40,636 nucleotides of DNA from Pseudomonadota bacterium (GCA_029977665.1 JAPOKK010000004.1:1-40636); one strand, 5' to 3'; shown: positions 25,608 through 34,162, counted from the stretch's first letter. The notes: generated from the sequence alone by a model not told the origin. A program made the numbers and translations.

Positions 25608-27428
25608 TCACGACACGCGGCGCCCGGCACGCGCCGCGCCGCCAAGACGCCAGCCGAGGATCCCGAGCAGGCCGGCGGCGAGGGCGGTCCACGCGGGAGA
25701 AAACGGCACCGTGCGCAACGTGGCGCCCGGCGCGGCCCCGTTCGTCTCGAACGCGAGATTGTCGATGGCGAATCCCGGCAACGCGCCGGTCAGCTCGTGG
25801 CCGATTTCGATCCGGCGAACGCGAGCCTCGCCGGCGAAGCCACGCAACTGCACGGGCGTCCGCGCGCCACTGCCAAACGGCACGCCTGCGAGTTCCTGGT
25901 CGGCGCGCACCACCACCAATGGCACGTCACCGGTCTCGCTATCATAGACCCGGACAGTGATGGGAAACCCGTCGGAGAAGAAGAAGTTCGCGATCTCGAA
26001 ACTAATGCGCTGGACTGGCTCCGCGAATCGCAGCGTGATCTGGGGGCTGCTCGATGTCGCCGGCGCGAGCGTGGCGCCGCTACCCGCATCATCGCCGGCA
26101 AACGCCGTGTCGGCGCCCCCCGGGCGCGCGAGCACGGCACCGTCGATGGTCAACGCGGGCGCCGACGGTACGCTACTGACCGCGGTGCCCTCGGCGACAT
26201 CGGGCAACGTGAAATCGAGCAGCAGCGACTGCCCGGCCGGCGGATCCGGCGCGAACACAGGCTTCACGCAATAGACGGTGTGCCAATTATTGTCGAAACA
26301 GGACCGAGAAGGTGCGTCACTGGCCGCCACCGGAAAACGTATCGCGGGAGCATTGTACGGCGCAGGTACCTGCTCGTAGGAGAGCAGCCTGACAACCGTC
26401 TCGCCGTGTCGCGCGTAGAGATGTTCCTTGTCGACGAACAAGGTGTAACCCGCAGCCGTAGCTAGAAACGGCGGACCGCTGCCGAAATCGAACGAACCGA
26501 TACCAGCAGGGAGCATATAGGAGTCGTCGACCACGATGTCGGGGGAAGCGCCGCGCCAGACGCCCGCGGTCGCGCCGCCGAAGCCGCTGAAATGCACCTC
26601 GCCACCGATGACGGCAACATGGTCGAACTGGTCGAACGTAAAGGACTCACCGGGCACCGTCGTCGTGCGGTCGGCGACGCGCGTCAAGGTGCCGTCGAAC
26701 CGGTATACGCCCCACTGACCGACTGCATCGAGACCCACGAACCCGATGACGCCGGAATCGAAATCGACGTTCAGGACACGCGTGAACGAACCCGTTCCGT
26801 GCGGCACCGGGGTCGTGGCATCGACGACGACGCTCAGCGTACCGTCCCAGCGGTATAGCGCCCAGCCGCCATCGCTGTGCGTGGCATAGAACACCACACT
26901 GCCGCCATCAGCCGCAAAAACACCGAAGTGCTGAAACGTCGCGTCAATTCCCGGCACGGTGGTGGCGCGATCGACGATCGTCACAACGCCATGGCCGGGT
27001 TCGTGACGATACAGACCTCGACCGTTGCTCGTGTTGCTGGCGCGAAACACGGTGACCACACCATCGATTGCGCTCTCGGGCCCTTCGAAATCGCCTGAGA
27101 ACTCACCGCCGCCTTCGGGTAAGGCCTGACCGGTCGTGACAATGGTAGTCACGCTCCCGCTCTCGAGGCGGTAGATACCCCCCGCGGTACCGAGCCGCCC
27201 CGCGCCGAACACGAGCACGTCGCCGGCCTGCGCCGAGAGGTGGAAGAAGTCGGTGTCGGCGAGTCCCGGCGGCGGATGGGTAGTCGAGACCACCTCGGTC
27301 AGGACCACTTCGTCGAGTACATCAGCCTGCGCCAGCATCGACAGCGCGAGCGTCGCGAATAGCGTGACGGTGCCGCGGCGGCCGCGCGAGGCGTGTGTCG
27401 GCGAATGAGGTGTGCGTGCGAATGACAT
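25608..27428 (-). CDS. Secreted repeat protein with C-terminal sorting-signal-like tail
   Basis: The 606-aa protein has a signal peptide (RRGTVTLFATLALSMLAQA). Residues ~40-330 are built of similar ~55-aa units with G.YR.DGT...V.D..TTVPG...F patterns (examples near GLYRHEPGH, ALYRWDGTL, GVYRFDGTL), suggesting a beta-propeller. Residues ~395-575 look like a beta-sandwich ending in PGFAIDNLAFET, as in choice-of-anchor proteins. The last ~32 residues, TVPFSPAWTALAAGLLGILGW then an Arg-rich end, have the motif-hydrophobic-basic layout of IPTL/PEP-CTERM sorting signals, so an exosortase may process it; none lies in the window. Function unknown. Sequence is locally less GC-rich than its neighbours. 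Confidence 0.75.
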   Translation of the reverse strand: MSFARTPHSPTHASRGRRGTVTLFATLALSMLAQADVLDEVVLTEVVSTTHPPPGLADTDFFHLSAQAGDVLVFGAGRLGTAGGIYRLESGSVTTIVTTGQALPEGGGEFSGDFEGPESAIDGVVTVFRASNTSNGRGLYRHEPGHGVVTIVDRATTVPGIDATFQHFGVFAADGGSVVFYATHSDGGWALYRWDGTLSVVVDATTPVPHGTGSFTRVLNVDFDSGVIGFVGLDAVGQWGVYRFDGTLTRVADRTTTVPGESFTFDQFDHVAVIGGEVHFSGFGGATAGVWRGASPDIVVDDSYMLPAGIGSFDFGSGPPFLATAAGYTLFVDKEHLYARHGETVVRLLSYEQVPAPYNAPAIRFPVAASDAPSRSCFDNNWHTVYCVKPVFAPDPPAGQSLLLDFTLPDVAEGTAVSSVPSAPALTIDGAVLARPGGADTAFAGDDAGSGATLAPATSSSPQITLRFAEPVQRISFEIANFFFSDGFPITVRVYDSETGDVPLVVVRADQELAGVPFGSGARTPVQLRGFAGEARVRRIEIGHELTGALPGFAIDNLAFETNGAAPGATLRTVPFSPAWTALAAGLLGILGWRLGGAARAGRRVS

Positions 27429-27645
27429 CCTGTACTACCCTGCGTCTCCGGCGGCCTCAATTATGACTGCCCGCGTGATATGCGCCCACCGCGGCAGGCG
27501 CGCGAGCGCCGCGACGTCGCCACGATGACACCTCGTGGTGGCGCCGAGAGCCCGTTGGTCTGCCTCTTGCACGGGATAGCGGCAGGCGCGCTCCCGACAC
27601 CAAGAGATGGTTTGCGCCTGTCAGCAACCTAGCAAGGAGAATCAC

Positions 27646-27840
27646 ATGAATACCGATATCGCCAGCGGCAAGTGGAAACAGCTCAAGGGCGCCGTGAAAC
27701 AGAAGTGGGGCGACCTCACCGATGACGAAATCGACCAGGTGGACGGCAGCGCCGACCGCTTCGCTGGCCTGATGCAGGAACGTTACGGTCTCGCGCGCGA
27801 CCAGGCCGAAAAGGAGTTCGATACCCTGCGCTCGATGTGA
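27646..27840 (+). CDS. CsbD-like stress protein (YjbJ family)
   Basis: This 64-aa acidic/basic soluble protein has the CsbD pattern: ASGKWKQLKGAVKQKWGDLTDDEIDQVDGSADRFAGLMQERYGLARDQAEKEF, close to E. coli YjbJ. Such proteins are induced by general stress; their molecular function is not known. The ATG at 27646 has AAGGAG nine bases upstream, and extension to the GTG upstream would add non-family residues. The 217 bp before it and 256 bp after it hold no other gene. A convincing promoter could not be picked out in that stretch. Confidence 0.9.
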   Translation: MNTDIASGKWKQLKGAVKQKWGDLTDDEIDQVDGSADRFAGLMQERYGLARDQAEKEFDTLRSM

Positions 27841-28096
27841 CGGTAAGCCGTCCTGGCGGCCTTGGAAGGATTGCCGTCCGCGTGCAAGCCTTACACGTCG
27901 GTGCTGGCCGCCGGGGCTCCCGTCACGAATTCCACCGTGCGCGCAGATCCGGGGTATCGTAACCACGCGGCCGGGGCGGCCGGCGCCGCGTCGATGCTCC
28001 GCTGCGACGCCCCGCGCGCGCTCACCGGGCGAGACCGGTTGAACGCGGCGCGCAGTGCCGCCATGCCGCATCGGCTCACAGAGGCGCCCGTGTGCG

Positions 28097-29485
28097 ATGG
28101 AAACCTGGCTGTACTATTTCACCGCGCCGCCGGCGCTCTCGCTCTTCGGCCTCATCGCGGCACTGCTGGTGGTCAGCCGCGATCTGCGCAAGCGTGAGCG
28201 CCCCGCGACGTCGCTGGCCTGGGTCGTCGCGATCATCGTCGTCCCGCTGATTGCGGCTCCCGCCTACCTGCTGTTCGGCTCGCGTAAGCTGAACCGCATA
28301 CTGCGACGCAGCCGGGGACATCGTCTACGCGCACAGGCGCGACGTTCGGGCAAGGCGCTCGGGACCGCGCAGGTACTCGAGACCTATGGCCTGCCGCCGA
28401 CGCGCAACGGTAACAGTGTGCGCTTGTTCGACGACGGCGTGGCCGCCTTCGAACATCTGCTCGACTGTATCTCCCGTGCCGAGCACTCGATTCACATCCA
28501 GACCTTCATCCTCGGCACGGATACGACCGGCCGGACCATCGTCGACGCACTCGCACGGCAGGCCGCGCGCGGCGTCGAGGTCCGCCTGCTCATCGACGCG
28601 GTCGGCAGCTGGCGCGCGCGCCTGGGACTGCTGCGTCGCCTGAGACGCGCCGGCGGCCACACCGCGGTCTTCCTCCCCGCACTCGCCTTCTGGCGGAGCG
28701 GCTCGGCAAACCTGCGCAACCATCGCAAGATTGCCGTGTTCGACGGTCAGTGCGCGCTGGTCGGCGGCATGAACCTCGCCGACGAGTACATGGGTCCGCG
28801 CGCCAGCGCCGACCGCTGGATCGACACCACCAGCGAGTACCGGGGACCGGTCGTCGGCGACGTCGCGCGCGTGTTCGCCGACGACTGGGCGTTCGCGACC
28901 GGCGAAGTGCCGGGCGCGCCACCGACCCCGCCTCGGGTGGCGGGTGCGTGCGCACTGCAGACCGTGCCTTTCGGCCCCGATGTCGATGGCGATCCGCTGC
29001 GCGACGCGCTGACCGCGGCGTTCTACCGCGCCCGCGAGCGCATCTGGATCTGCTCACCTTATTTCATTCCCGATCTCGAGCTCACCCGGGTCCTCGAAAT
29101 GCAGGCGCGCGCCGGCCTCGACCTGCGTATCTGCATGCCGCGTCGTTCCGACAGCCGGGTCGCGGATCTCGTCCGCGATCGCAGCGGCCGGCGCCTCCTC
29201 GCCGCCGGCGCCCAGCTCTACTTTCATCCTTCGCGCATGGTCCACGCCAAGTGCGTGCTCGTCGACGACGACATCGTCGTTTCCGGCTCGGCGAACATGG
29301 ACATGCGCAGCATGTACCTGAACTTCGAGATCGCCATGCTGGCGCACGACGGGCAACTGACCGCAACCACCGAGCAATGGTTCGAGACCCTGATGCGCGA
29401 GTGCGAGGCCGGCGAAACGCCGGCGTCCGGCCCGCTGCGACGCTGGGGCGAGGACATCAGCTGGCTGATCTCGCCGCTGCTCTGA
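28097..29485 (+). CDS. cls: Cardiolipin synthase, phospholipase D superfamily (ClsA type)
   Basis: The enzyme joins two phosphatidylglycerols to cardiolipin plus glycerol at the inner membrane. The 462-aa protein has two N-terminal membrane helices (TAPPALSLFGLIAALLVV; SLAWVVAIIVVPLIAAPAYLLFG), as in ClsA with its PLDc_N region. Both HKD motifs are intact: H209-R-K211-x4-D216 in NHRKIAVFDGQCALVGGMN, and H383-A-K385-x4-D390 in VHAKCVLVDDDIVVSGSANMD. The start at 28097 (METWLYYF) matches ClsA-like beginnings; a longer upstream frame adds unrelated residues. Length is close to the family's usual ~480 aa. It stands alone, between the CsbD gene and ybiI. Confidence 0.93.
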   Translation: METWLYYFTAPPALSLFGLIAALLVVSRDLRKRERPATSLAWVVAIIVVPLIAAPAYLLFGSRKLNRILRRSRGHRLRAQARRSGKALGTAQVLETYGLPPTRNGNSVRLFDDGVAAFEHLLDCISRAEHSIHIQTFILGTDTTGRTIVDALARQAARGVEVRLLIDAVGSWRARLGLLRRLRRAGGHTAVFLPALAFWRSGSANLRNHRKIAVFDGQCALVGGMNLADEYMGPRASADRWIDTTSEYRGPVVGDVARVFADDWAFATGEVPGAPPTPPRVAGACALQTVPFGPDVDGDPLRDALTAAFYRARERIWICSPYFIPDLELTRVLEMQARAGLDLRICMPRRSDSRVADLVRDRSGRRLLAAGAQLYFHPSRMVHAKCVLVDDDIVVSGSANMDMRSMYLNFEIAMLAHDGQLTATTEQWFETLMRECEAGETPASGPLRRWGEDISWLISPLL

Positions 29486-29639
29486 TCCACCCCGTACCGC
29501 GCGCAGTCGCCGGCGTCCCGCTGCACGCGCCCCTTCGCCGTGCCGAGGACCCGCGCGCGCGTCGGCGCGCAGCGATTGACGGGCCGCGCGCGCGGCGGGA
29601 CCATGTCGGCTCATGGTGAAACCCCGCGGGGGTAGCCTC

Positions 29640-29906
29640 ATGGCCGGTGGTTGGTCGCGCGACGGCGCGGTACAGGATCAGATAGACCAGAGCGTGGCGG
29701 ATGCCGTCGAGCGCGCGCGCCGCGCGTTGCAAGCCGGCGAAGGCCGCAGCGATTGTGAGGATTGCGGCGAGCCGATCCCGGAAGCGCGCCGCCGCGCCGT
29801 GCCCGGCGTGCGCCGCTGCGTCGCGTGCCAGGAGGCGCACGATGCCGAATCGCGCCATGCCGATCCGATCAATCGACGCGGCAGCAAGGACAGCCAGCTG
29901 CGATGA
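29640..29906 (+). CDS. ybiI: DksA/TraR-type zinc-finger protein YbiI
   Basis: The 88-aa protein matches E. coli YbiI in length and layout: MAGGWSRDGAVQDQIDQSV at the N-terminus, C4 zinc finger CEDCGEPIPEARRRAVPGVRRCVACQ, and the C-terminal NRRGSKDSQLR identical to the YbiI ending as I recall it. This similarity decides the start at 29640 over an upstream codon at 29613. YbiI-like proteins resemble the C-terminal part of DksA but lack the long coiled coil. Their function is not established, though binding in the RNA polymerase secondary channel is possible. The stop overlaps the next start (ATGA). Confidence 0.92.
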   Translation: MAGGWSRDGAVQDQIDQSVADAVERARRALQAGEGRSDCEDCGEPIPEARRRAVPGVRRCVACQEAHDAESRHADPINRRGSKDSQLR

Positions 29907-30742
29907 GTACCGTGTGCGCGATCCGCAGCCCGGGCATGCGCCTGTTGCAACTGTTCGGCATCCTGCTCGCCGCCCTCGCCGCGCTGTCCGGCGCCGCGGC
30001 GGCCGAGATCGAGCGGGGACATGTCCGCGTCGACGATGTCGACCTCTATTACGAAGACCGCGGCACGGGCACCCCGCTGCTGCTGCTTCATGGCGGCTTC
30101 GGCCATACCGGCTCGTGGCAGCACCAGGCCGCGGCCTTCGCCGCCGCGGGTTACCGTGTCGTCGCCGTCGACAGCCGCGGTCAAGGCCGCAGCACGCTCG
30201 GTGAGAGCACCCTCGGCTACACGCGCATGGCCGATGACGTACTCGGCCTGATGGACCACCTGGGACTCGAACGCGCGCACCTGGTCGGCTGGAGCGACGG
30301 CGGCAACATCGGGCTCGACATCGCGATGCGCCACCCGGAACGACTGCTCAAGCTCGTCGCCTTCGGCGCCAACTACCGCGTCGATGGTGTGCGCGCGGAC
30401 GTCGGCGAGAATCCCCGCTTCGCGGCTTACGTCGCGCAGGCCGAGCGCGACTACGCCGCGCTCTCACCGCAGCCCGAACGCTGGAATGAACTCGTCACGC
30501 GCATCAGCGCGATGTGGGCGCGCGAGCCGAACCACGCGGATGCCGCGCTACGTGCCGTCACCGTTCCCGTGCTGGTGCTGCACGGAGAAACCGAAGAAGC
30601 CATCGTCGACAAGCATGCCGAAGCGCTCGCGGGCCTGATCCCCGGCGCGCGCTTCGTGATCCTGCCGGACACCGGCCATTTCGCGATGTGGGAGCAGCCC
30701 GACGCGTTCAATCGCGTCGTGCTCGACTTCCTGCGTGACTAG
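29903..30742 (+). CDS. Secreted alpha/beta hydrolase
   Basis: The 279-aa protein has a hydrophobic export signal (GMRLLQLFGILLAALAALSGAAAA), though the initial MSTVCAIRSP is short of a classic n-region; M12 (29936) is an alternative start. The hydrolase core shows the oxyanion block LLLLHGGFGHTGSW, nucleophile elbow VGWSDGGNIG (Ser in G-W-S-D-G), a late acid in VLVLHGETEE and catalytic His in LPDTGHFAMWE. It resembles esterases and epoxide hydrolase/haloperoxidase-like members; the substrate is unknown. The start overlaps the ybiI stop, so translation is coupled, although the genes look functionally unrelated. Confidence 0.85.
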   Translation: MSTVCAIRSPGMRLLQLFGILLAALAALSGAAAAEIERGHVRVDDVDLYYEDRGTGTPLLLLHGGFGHTGSWQHQAAAFAAAGYRVVAVDSRGQGRSTLGESTLGYTRMADDVLGLMDHLGLERAHLVGWSDGGNIGLDIAMRHPERLLKLVAFGANYRVDGVRADVGENPRFAAYVAQAERDYAALSPQPERWNELVTRISAMWAREPNHADAALRAVTVPVLVLHGETEEAIVDKHAEALAGLIPGARFVILPDTGHFAMWEQPDAFNRVVLDFLRD

Positions 30743-30753
30743 CTGCGATGTAA

Positions 30754-30770
30754 CCGCCCTTCAGTGGCGG
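30754..30770. terminator. Short hairpin in a 36-bp convergent gap
   Basis: CCGCC at 30754-30758 and GGCGG at 30766-30770 can form a five-bp stem with a seven-base loop, between the convergent alpha/beta hydrolase and cytochrome c' genes. No T-tract follows on either strand, so terminator status is weak. Confidence 0.22.
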
Positions 30771-30778
30771 CGCCTCGC

Positions 30779-31231
30779 TCAGTGCTCTTCCTGGTACTCG
30801 TCGTGGCAGCCCTTGCAGACTTTCACGGTATCGCCGAACTGTGACTTCATCGCCCCCTCGTCGCCGCTCCTGGCGACCTCGGCGAGCTTGGCCGATGACT
30901 CTTCGAGCTTCTTCATGCGCTCTTCGAAATCAGCGTAGTTCTCCCACAACGCCGGCAGCGCATGCGATTCGGCCGCGGCGCTGCTCTTGGGGAAACCCTC
31001 GAGCGCCATGGGCGCAAGTACCGCGACGCGTCCGGCATGGAAGGCGAACTGGCCGGCGTCGAACGGGATGTCACCCTTGACCATCGCTCCCATCGGGCCG
31101 ACGTTCCAGCCGAGAGCCATCATGATGCCCTGGCGGTACTCGACGGCGTCGTCGGGCTTCGGATCGGCGACGACGGCCACGCCGCCGACAAGGGCGCCGG
31201 CGCCCAGCAATGTGATCAATGCTCGCTTCAT
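30779..31231 (-). CDS. Cytochrome c' (cytochrome c556 type)
   Basis: Periplasmic four-helix heme protein. The 150-aa precursor has a signal peptide (MKRALITLLGAGALVGGVAVVA) and a single heme c motif C139-K-G-C142-H143 near the C-terminus, as in cytochromes c'. The YRQGIMMALGWNVGPMGAM block near residues 32-50 is the start of the first heme-pocket helix. Cytochromes c' bind NO or CO, and the c556 members carry electrons. I preferred the ATG at 31231 over the GTG at 31240 because GGGAG lies about eight bases before it. It is followed upstream by a b561 gene 15 bp away, which is probably its electron partner. Confidence 0.92.
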   Translation of the reverse strand: MKRALITLLGAGALVGGVAVVADPKPDDAVEYRQGIMMALGWNVGPMGAMVKGDIPFDAGQFAFHAGRVAVLAPMALEGFPKSSAAAESHALPALWENYADFEERMKKLEESSAKLAEVARSGDEGAMKSQFGDTVKVCKGCHDEYQEEH

Positions 31232-31246
31232 GGTTGACACTCCCGG

Positions 31247-31906
31247 TCACAGGTTGACGATGATGGCCACGATAGCAGCACTTGCGGCGGCGAGCACGAA
31301 AACCCGCCAGACGCCGACGCGCGCCAGCGGTTCGGCAGCCTCCGGCAATTGCTTGCGGCCGGTGAACATGGCCCGCACGAGATGCTCGCCCTTGCGCAGC
31401 CGGTGCCAGACGATGGCCAGCACGTGCACCCCTGCGAGCACCATCAGTACGGTGAAGTTGACGTGATGGATACCTGTCAGCCAGTCGCTCGTGTCCTTGC
31501 CCACGTGGGCGTAGAGCGGGCCCTCGTTGAACAGGTCGTCGTTGGCGAACAGTCCGGTCGCGACCTGCACCGCGAGGCTCGCGAGCAGCGCCAGCACCAT
31601 CCAGCCGCCGAGCGGATTGTGGCCGGGCCAGGCGAGCGGTCGCGCACTGAACAATTCGCCGAGCGTGCCCAGCACGCGCCGCGGGCCGTGCACGAAGCTG
31701 GCGAAGCGCGCGTAGCTGCTGCCGGCGAAACCCCAGCCCAGGCGGAACAGCACGAGACCGAAAATCCCGTAACCGCTCCACATGTGGTACTTCAGCATGA
31801 CGCCGCCTTCCTCGGCACTCCACCACGAGAAGACGACAGCGATGACCAGCAGCCAGTGGAACAGGCGGACGGGAACGTCCCAGACGTGAACGTGATGTTG
31901 ACCCAT
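31247..31906 (-). CDS. Cytochrome b561-type di-heme membrane protein
   Basis: Inner-membrane cytochrome that exchanges electrons between quinol and a periplasmic carrier. The 219-aa protein has about four membrane helices with well-placed heme ligand His: RLFHWLLVIAVVF, KYHMWSGYGIFGL, HHVNFTVLMVLAGVHVLAIVWH. The VWDVPVRLFHW beginning is typical of the bacterial b561/hydrogenase-b type family. A final short helix (FVLAAASAAIVAIIVNL) closes the protein. The start was taken at ATG 31906; a GTG at 31927 would add seven residues. It is directly upstream of the cytochrome c' gene on the same strand (gap 15 bp), an arrangement often seen, and both are likely cotranscribed. Confidence 0.88.
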   Translation of the reverse strand: MGQHHVHVWDVPVRLFHWLLVIAVVFSWWSAEEGGVMLKYHMWSGYGIFGLVLFRLGWGFAGSSYARFASFVHGPRRVLGTLGELFSARPLAWPGHNPLGGWMVLALLASLAVQVATGLFANDDLFNEGPLYAHVGKDTSDWLTGIHHVNFTVLMVLAGVHVLAIVWHRLRKGEHLVRAMFTGRKQLPEAAEPLARVGVWRVFVLAAASAAIVAIIVNL

Positions 31907-31990
31907 GGCGACACAGTATAAGGCCACCGTGAAGCCGGTATGAACGCGGCTGCCGCAGGTCCCGCATGACTCCGCGCAGCGGCGACGGAC

Positions 31991-33868
31991 TCAGGCCGGG
32001 GTCGTCGGCAGGTTGACCTGGCGTGGTGTGCCGTCGGCGGCGATGAGACTGAGCGTGGCGAGGGTCAGGCGATCGCGGCCTTCGCGCTTGGATCGATAGA
32101 GCGCCTCGTCGGCGCGGCCGATCAGGTCGGCAGCGCTCATGCGCTGCTCGCCGCCGTGACAGACGGAGATGCCGATACTCGCGCTCAGCCTGTCGTGGGG
32201 CGCGCCCGGCACCTGTATCGCGCGCATGCGCTCGAGCAGGCGTTCGCCGAAATCGCGCGCGGCCAGGGCATCGGCGTGCGGCATCGCGATGAGGAACTCC
32301 TCGCCACCGTAACGGCCCACGATGTCCGAATCCCGCAGCGCCTCGCCCAGGTTCTGCGCGACCATCTCGAGCAGCGCGTCACCGACCTGGTGGCCATAGG
32401 TGTCGTTGACGCGCTTGAAGTGATCGATATCGAGCATCAGCACCGTGACCGGGAAATCGTAGCGATGCGCCTGGTGCAGCATCTGCTCGAGCAGTTCGAT
32501 CGCCGCGCTGTGGTTGTGCAGCCCGGTCAGCCCGTCGCGGATCGCGAGCTCGCCGAGCTCGCGGTTGCGCGCCTCCAGCTCGCTCGTGCGCTCGGACACG
32601 ATCGATTCGAGATTGTGGTTGAGCGCCGCCAGTTCGGCGTTGGTGCGTACGACTTCGGCTTCTTTCTCGCGCTGGGCGACGCGCAGGCGATCGGCCATGG
32701 CGAGCGTCAGCGTCACGAACTTGGCGAGCGAGCCGATGTAGAGGCCGTAGGTGCCGAGGAAGCCGGCCGCGACCACGCCATACATCTCTGCCGCGGCGAT
32801 GCCGCACCCGGCCGTATAGGCCAGCCAACCGAAAACGAAGTAGCGCGCGAAACGGTCGCCGCGCAGCGCGCGCAGCAGGCACGCGGCGAACACCAGCGGA
32901 CACACGCCCAGGGCCGTGGCGATCACGATCACCATGCCGAGCTGGGTATCGGCCGCGACGTGAACGAGCGTGCCGAGCGTCGCCAGGCCGAGGGCGGCAC
33001 CGAACAGGCGGGCGAAGGCCGGCCACGGCGAGAGATCGATGAAGCGGCGCAGGAAGGCGAGCCCGGCATACATCGTCAGCGTGACCAGGACGGTGGGCAG
33101 GACCTGCTGCAGGGCGGGCGCGTTCGGCCACAGCAGCATCATGCCGTAACCACTGACGGCTGCCGCCATCAGGGTGAACGCGCCGACATAGAGTGCGAAG
33201 TAGGCGAACACGGCCTGGCGCAACAACATCGCGAGCATCAACGCGGTGACGACGAGTCCCACCATCACGCCGAAGTAGCCGCCGAGCAGCAGGTTGTCAC
33301 GCATCATGAGACGGTGGAAATCGCTCTGATCGACGAGATCCAGCGTGACGTCGAGCGCGCTGTTCGGGCTGCGCAGGCGCAGGTAGTAGTCCACCGTCTG
33401 GCCCGGGCGTGCGGCGAGTTCGAAGGCGACGACGCGATAGGCGAGGTCACGCGCCGCGAACGGGCGCGCGTCGCCGCTGCGCGCGCGCTCCCAGATGCGC
33501 CCGCCGCTCACGACGTAGAGTTCCACATCATCGAGCAGCGCGCGCGGCAGCAACAGGAACGCCGGTCGCGCGAGATCCGGGGCATGGCGCAGGCGGAAAT
33601 GGGCCCAGACCTGTGCCTTGGTGAAACCGAAATTGGCGTCCCGGCGTGACAGCGCCACGAACTCGCCGCTACGCGCACGCACTTCGGCGAAGCTCAGCGC
33701 CGCGGAGTCGTCGACCAGCAGCTCGTACCAGCCCGCGCCGGTCGGTGGCGAGAACGCCGTCGCGGGCAGATCCAGCGTGGCCGCGCCGACACCGGCTCCC
33801 GGGCACAGGAGCAGCAGCAAGCCGATGCGCAGGAAGCTGCGCATCGGCAGGGTGTAGCGATTGAACAT
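31991..33868 (-). CDS. Diguanylate cyclase with 7TMR-DISM sensor
   Basis: The 625-aa protein makes c-di-GMP. It has a signal peptide (RSFLRIGLLLLLCPGAGVGA), a periplasmic 7TMR-DISM-type sensor domain (residues ~30-180), seven membrane helices (~190-400), a coiled coil (VRTNAELAALNHNLESIVSERTSELEARN), and a C-terminal GGDEF domain from ~440 (DGLTGLHNHSAAIELL, MLDIDHFKRVNDTYGH). The active-site loop is GGEEF at 521-525, so catalysis should be intact. The inhibitory site R512-x-x-D515 precedes it by five residues, which predicts product inhibition. Start ATG 33868 or in-frame ATG 33844 both fit. Signal unknown. Confidence 0.94.
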   Translation of the reverse strand: MFNRYTLPMRSFLRIGLLLLLCPGAGVGAATLDLPATAFSPPTGAGWYELLVDDSAALSFAEVRARSGEFVALSRRDANFGFTKAQVWAHFRLRHAPDLARPAFLLLPRALLDDVELYVVSGGRIWERARSGDARPFAARDLAYRVVAFELAARPGQTVDYYLRLRSPNSALDVTLDLVDQSDFHRLMMRDNLLLGGYFGVMVGLVVTALMLAMLLRQAVFAYFALYVGAFTLMAAAVSGYGMMLLWPNAPALQQVLPTVLVTLTMYAGLAFLRRFIDLSPWPAFARLFGAALGLATLGTLVHVAADTQLGMVIVIATALGVCPLVFAACLLRALRGDRFARYFVFGWLAYTAGCGIAAAEMYGVVAAGFLGTYGLYIGSLAKFVTLTLAMADRLRVAQREKEAEVVRTNAELAALNHNLESIVSERTSELEARNRELGELAIRDGLTGLHNHSAAIELLEQMLHQAHRYDFPVTVLMLDIDHFKRVNDTYGHQVGDALLEMVAQNLGEALRDSDIVGRYGGEEFLIAMPHADALAARDFGERLLERMRAIQVPGAPHDRLSASIGISVCHGGEQRMSAADLIGRADEALYRSKREGRDRLTLATLSLIAADGTPRQVNLPTTPA

Positions 33869-33956
33869 TATTGTGGCGCCGGGCGATCCTTGCCGCCGGC
33901 GTACCTTGTCGTAATCGCTCTAGCCTATGCGCTCCCGCGGGTAGCGTCCAGCAGCA

Positions 33957-33972
33957 GCAAAAGCGCTTTTGC
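33957..33972. promoter_or_regulatory. Perfect 16-bp palindrome GCAAAAGCGCTTTTGC
   Basis: This palindrome is about 90 bp upstream of the diguanylate cyclase start. It could be an operator or a stem-loop of an mRNA leader. No family-specific match is known to me. Confidence 0.4.
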
Positions 33973-33990
33973 AACAGATCGTTACGTGTC

Positions 33991-34014
33991 GTCGCCCGTC
34001 ACGTGACAGGCGAC
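33991..34014. promoter_or_regulatory. 24-bp near-perfect dyad centred on GTCACGTGAC
   Basis: The outer arms GTCGCC and GGCGAC and the inner core GTCACGTGAC are symmetric; one base pair (33997/34008) mismatches. It is a plausible repressor site or a terminator-like stem. There is no T-run after it in the minus-strand direction. Confidence 0.4.
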
Positions 34015-34138
34015 TCGCCGAGCGCCGCCAGAACGTCACCGAGCGCTGAGCGGCGGTGCACCGCACACCGCCACATACCGCGCCTGCAGGCCGTTTGAGG
34101 AGGCCCGGGTAGGGGGAGTGAGTCGTGGAAAGCGCGCT

Positions 34139-34162
34139 GCCGCGGCCGTCCCGGGCCGCGGC
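34139..34162 (-). terminator. GC-rich hairpin just after hyuB
   Basis: A 9-bp perfect stem (GCCGCGGCC with GGCCGCGGC) and a six-base loop lies 17 bases after the hyuB stop. The downstream minus-strand sequence has no U-run, so termination would have to be Rho-dependent or weak. Confidence 0.35.

Noticed and set aside
27429-27645. A promoter for the CsbD gene in the 217-bp gap
   Set aside because: No pair of hexamers with reasonable spacing could be chosen over background.
32156-33649. 497-codon plus-strand frame opposite the diguanylate cyclase gene
   Set aside because: The minus strand codes for a clear 7TM-DISM GGDEF protein; the antisense translation has no family features.
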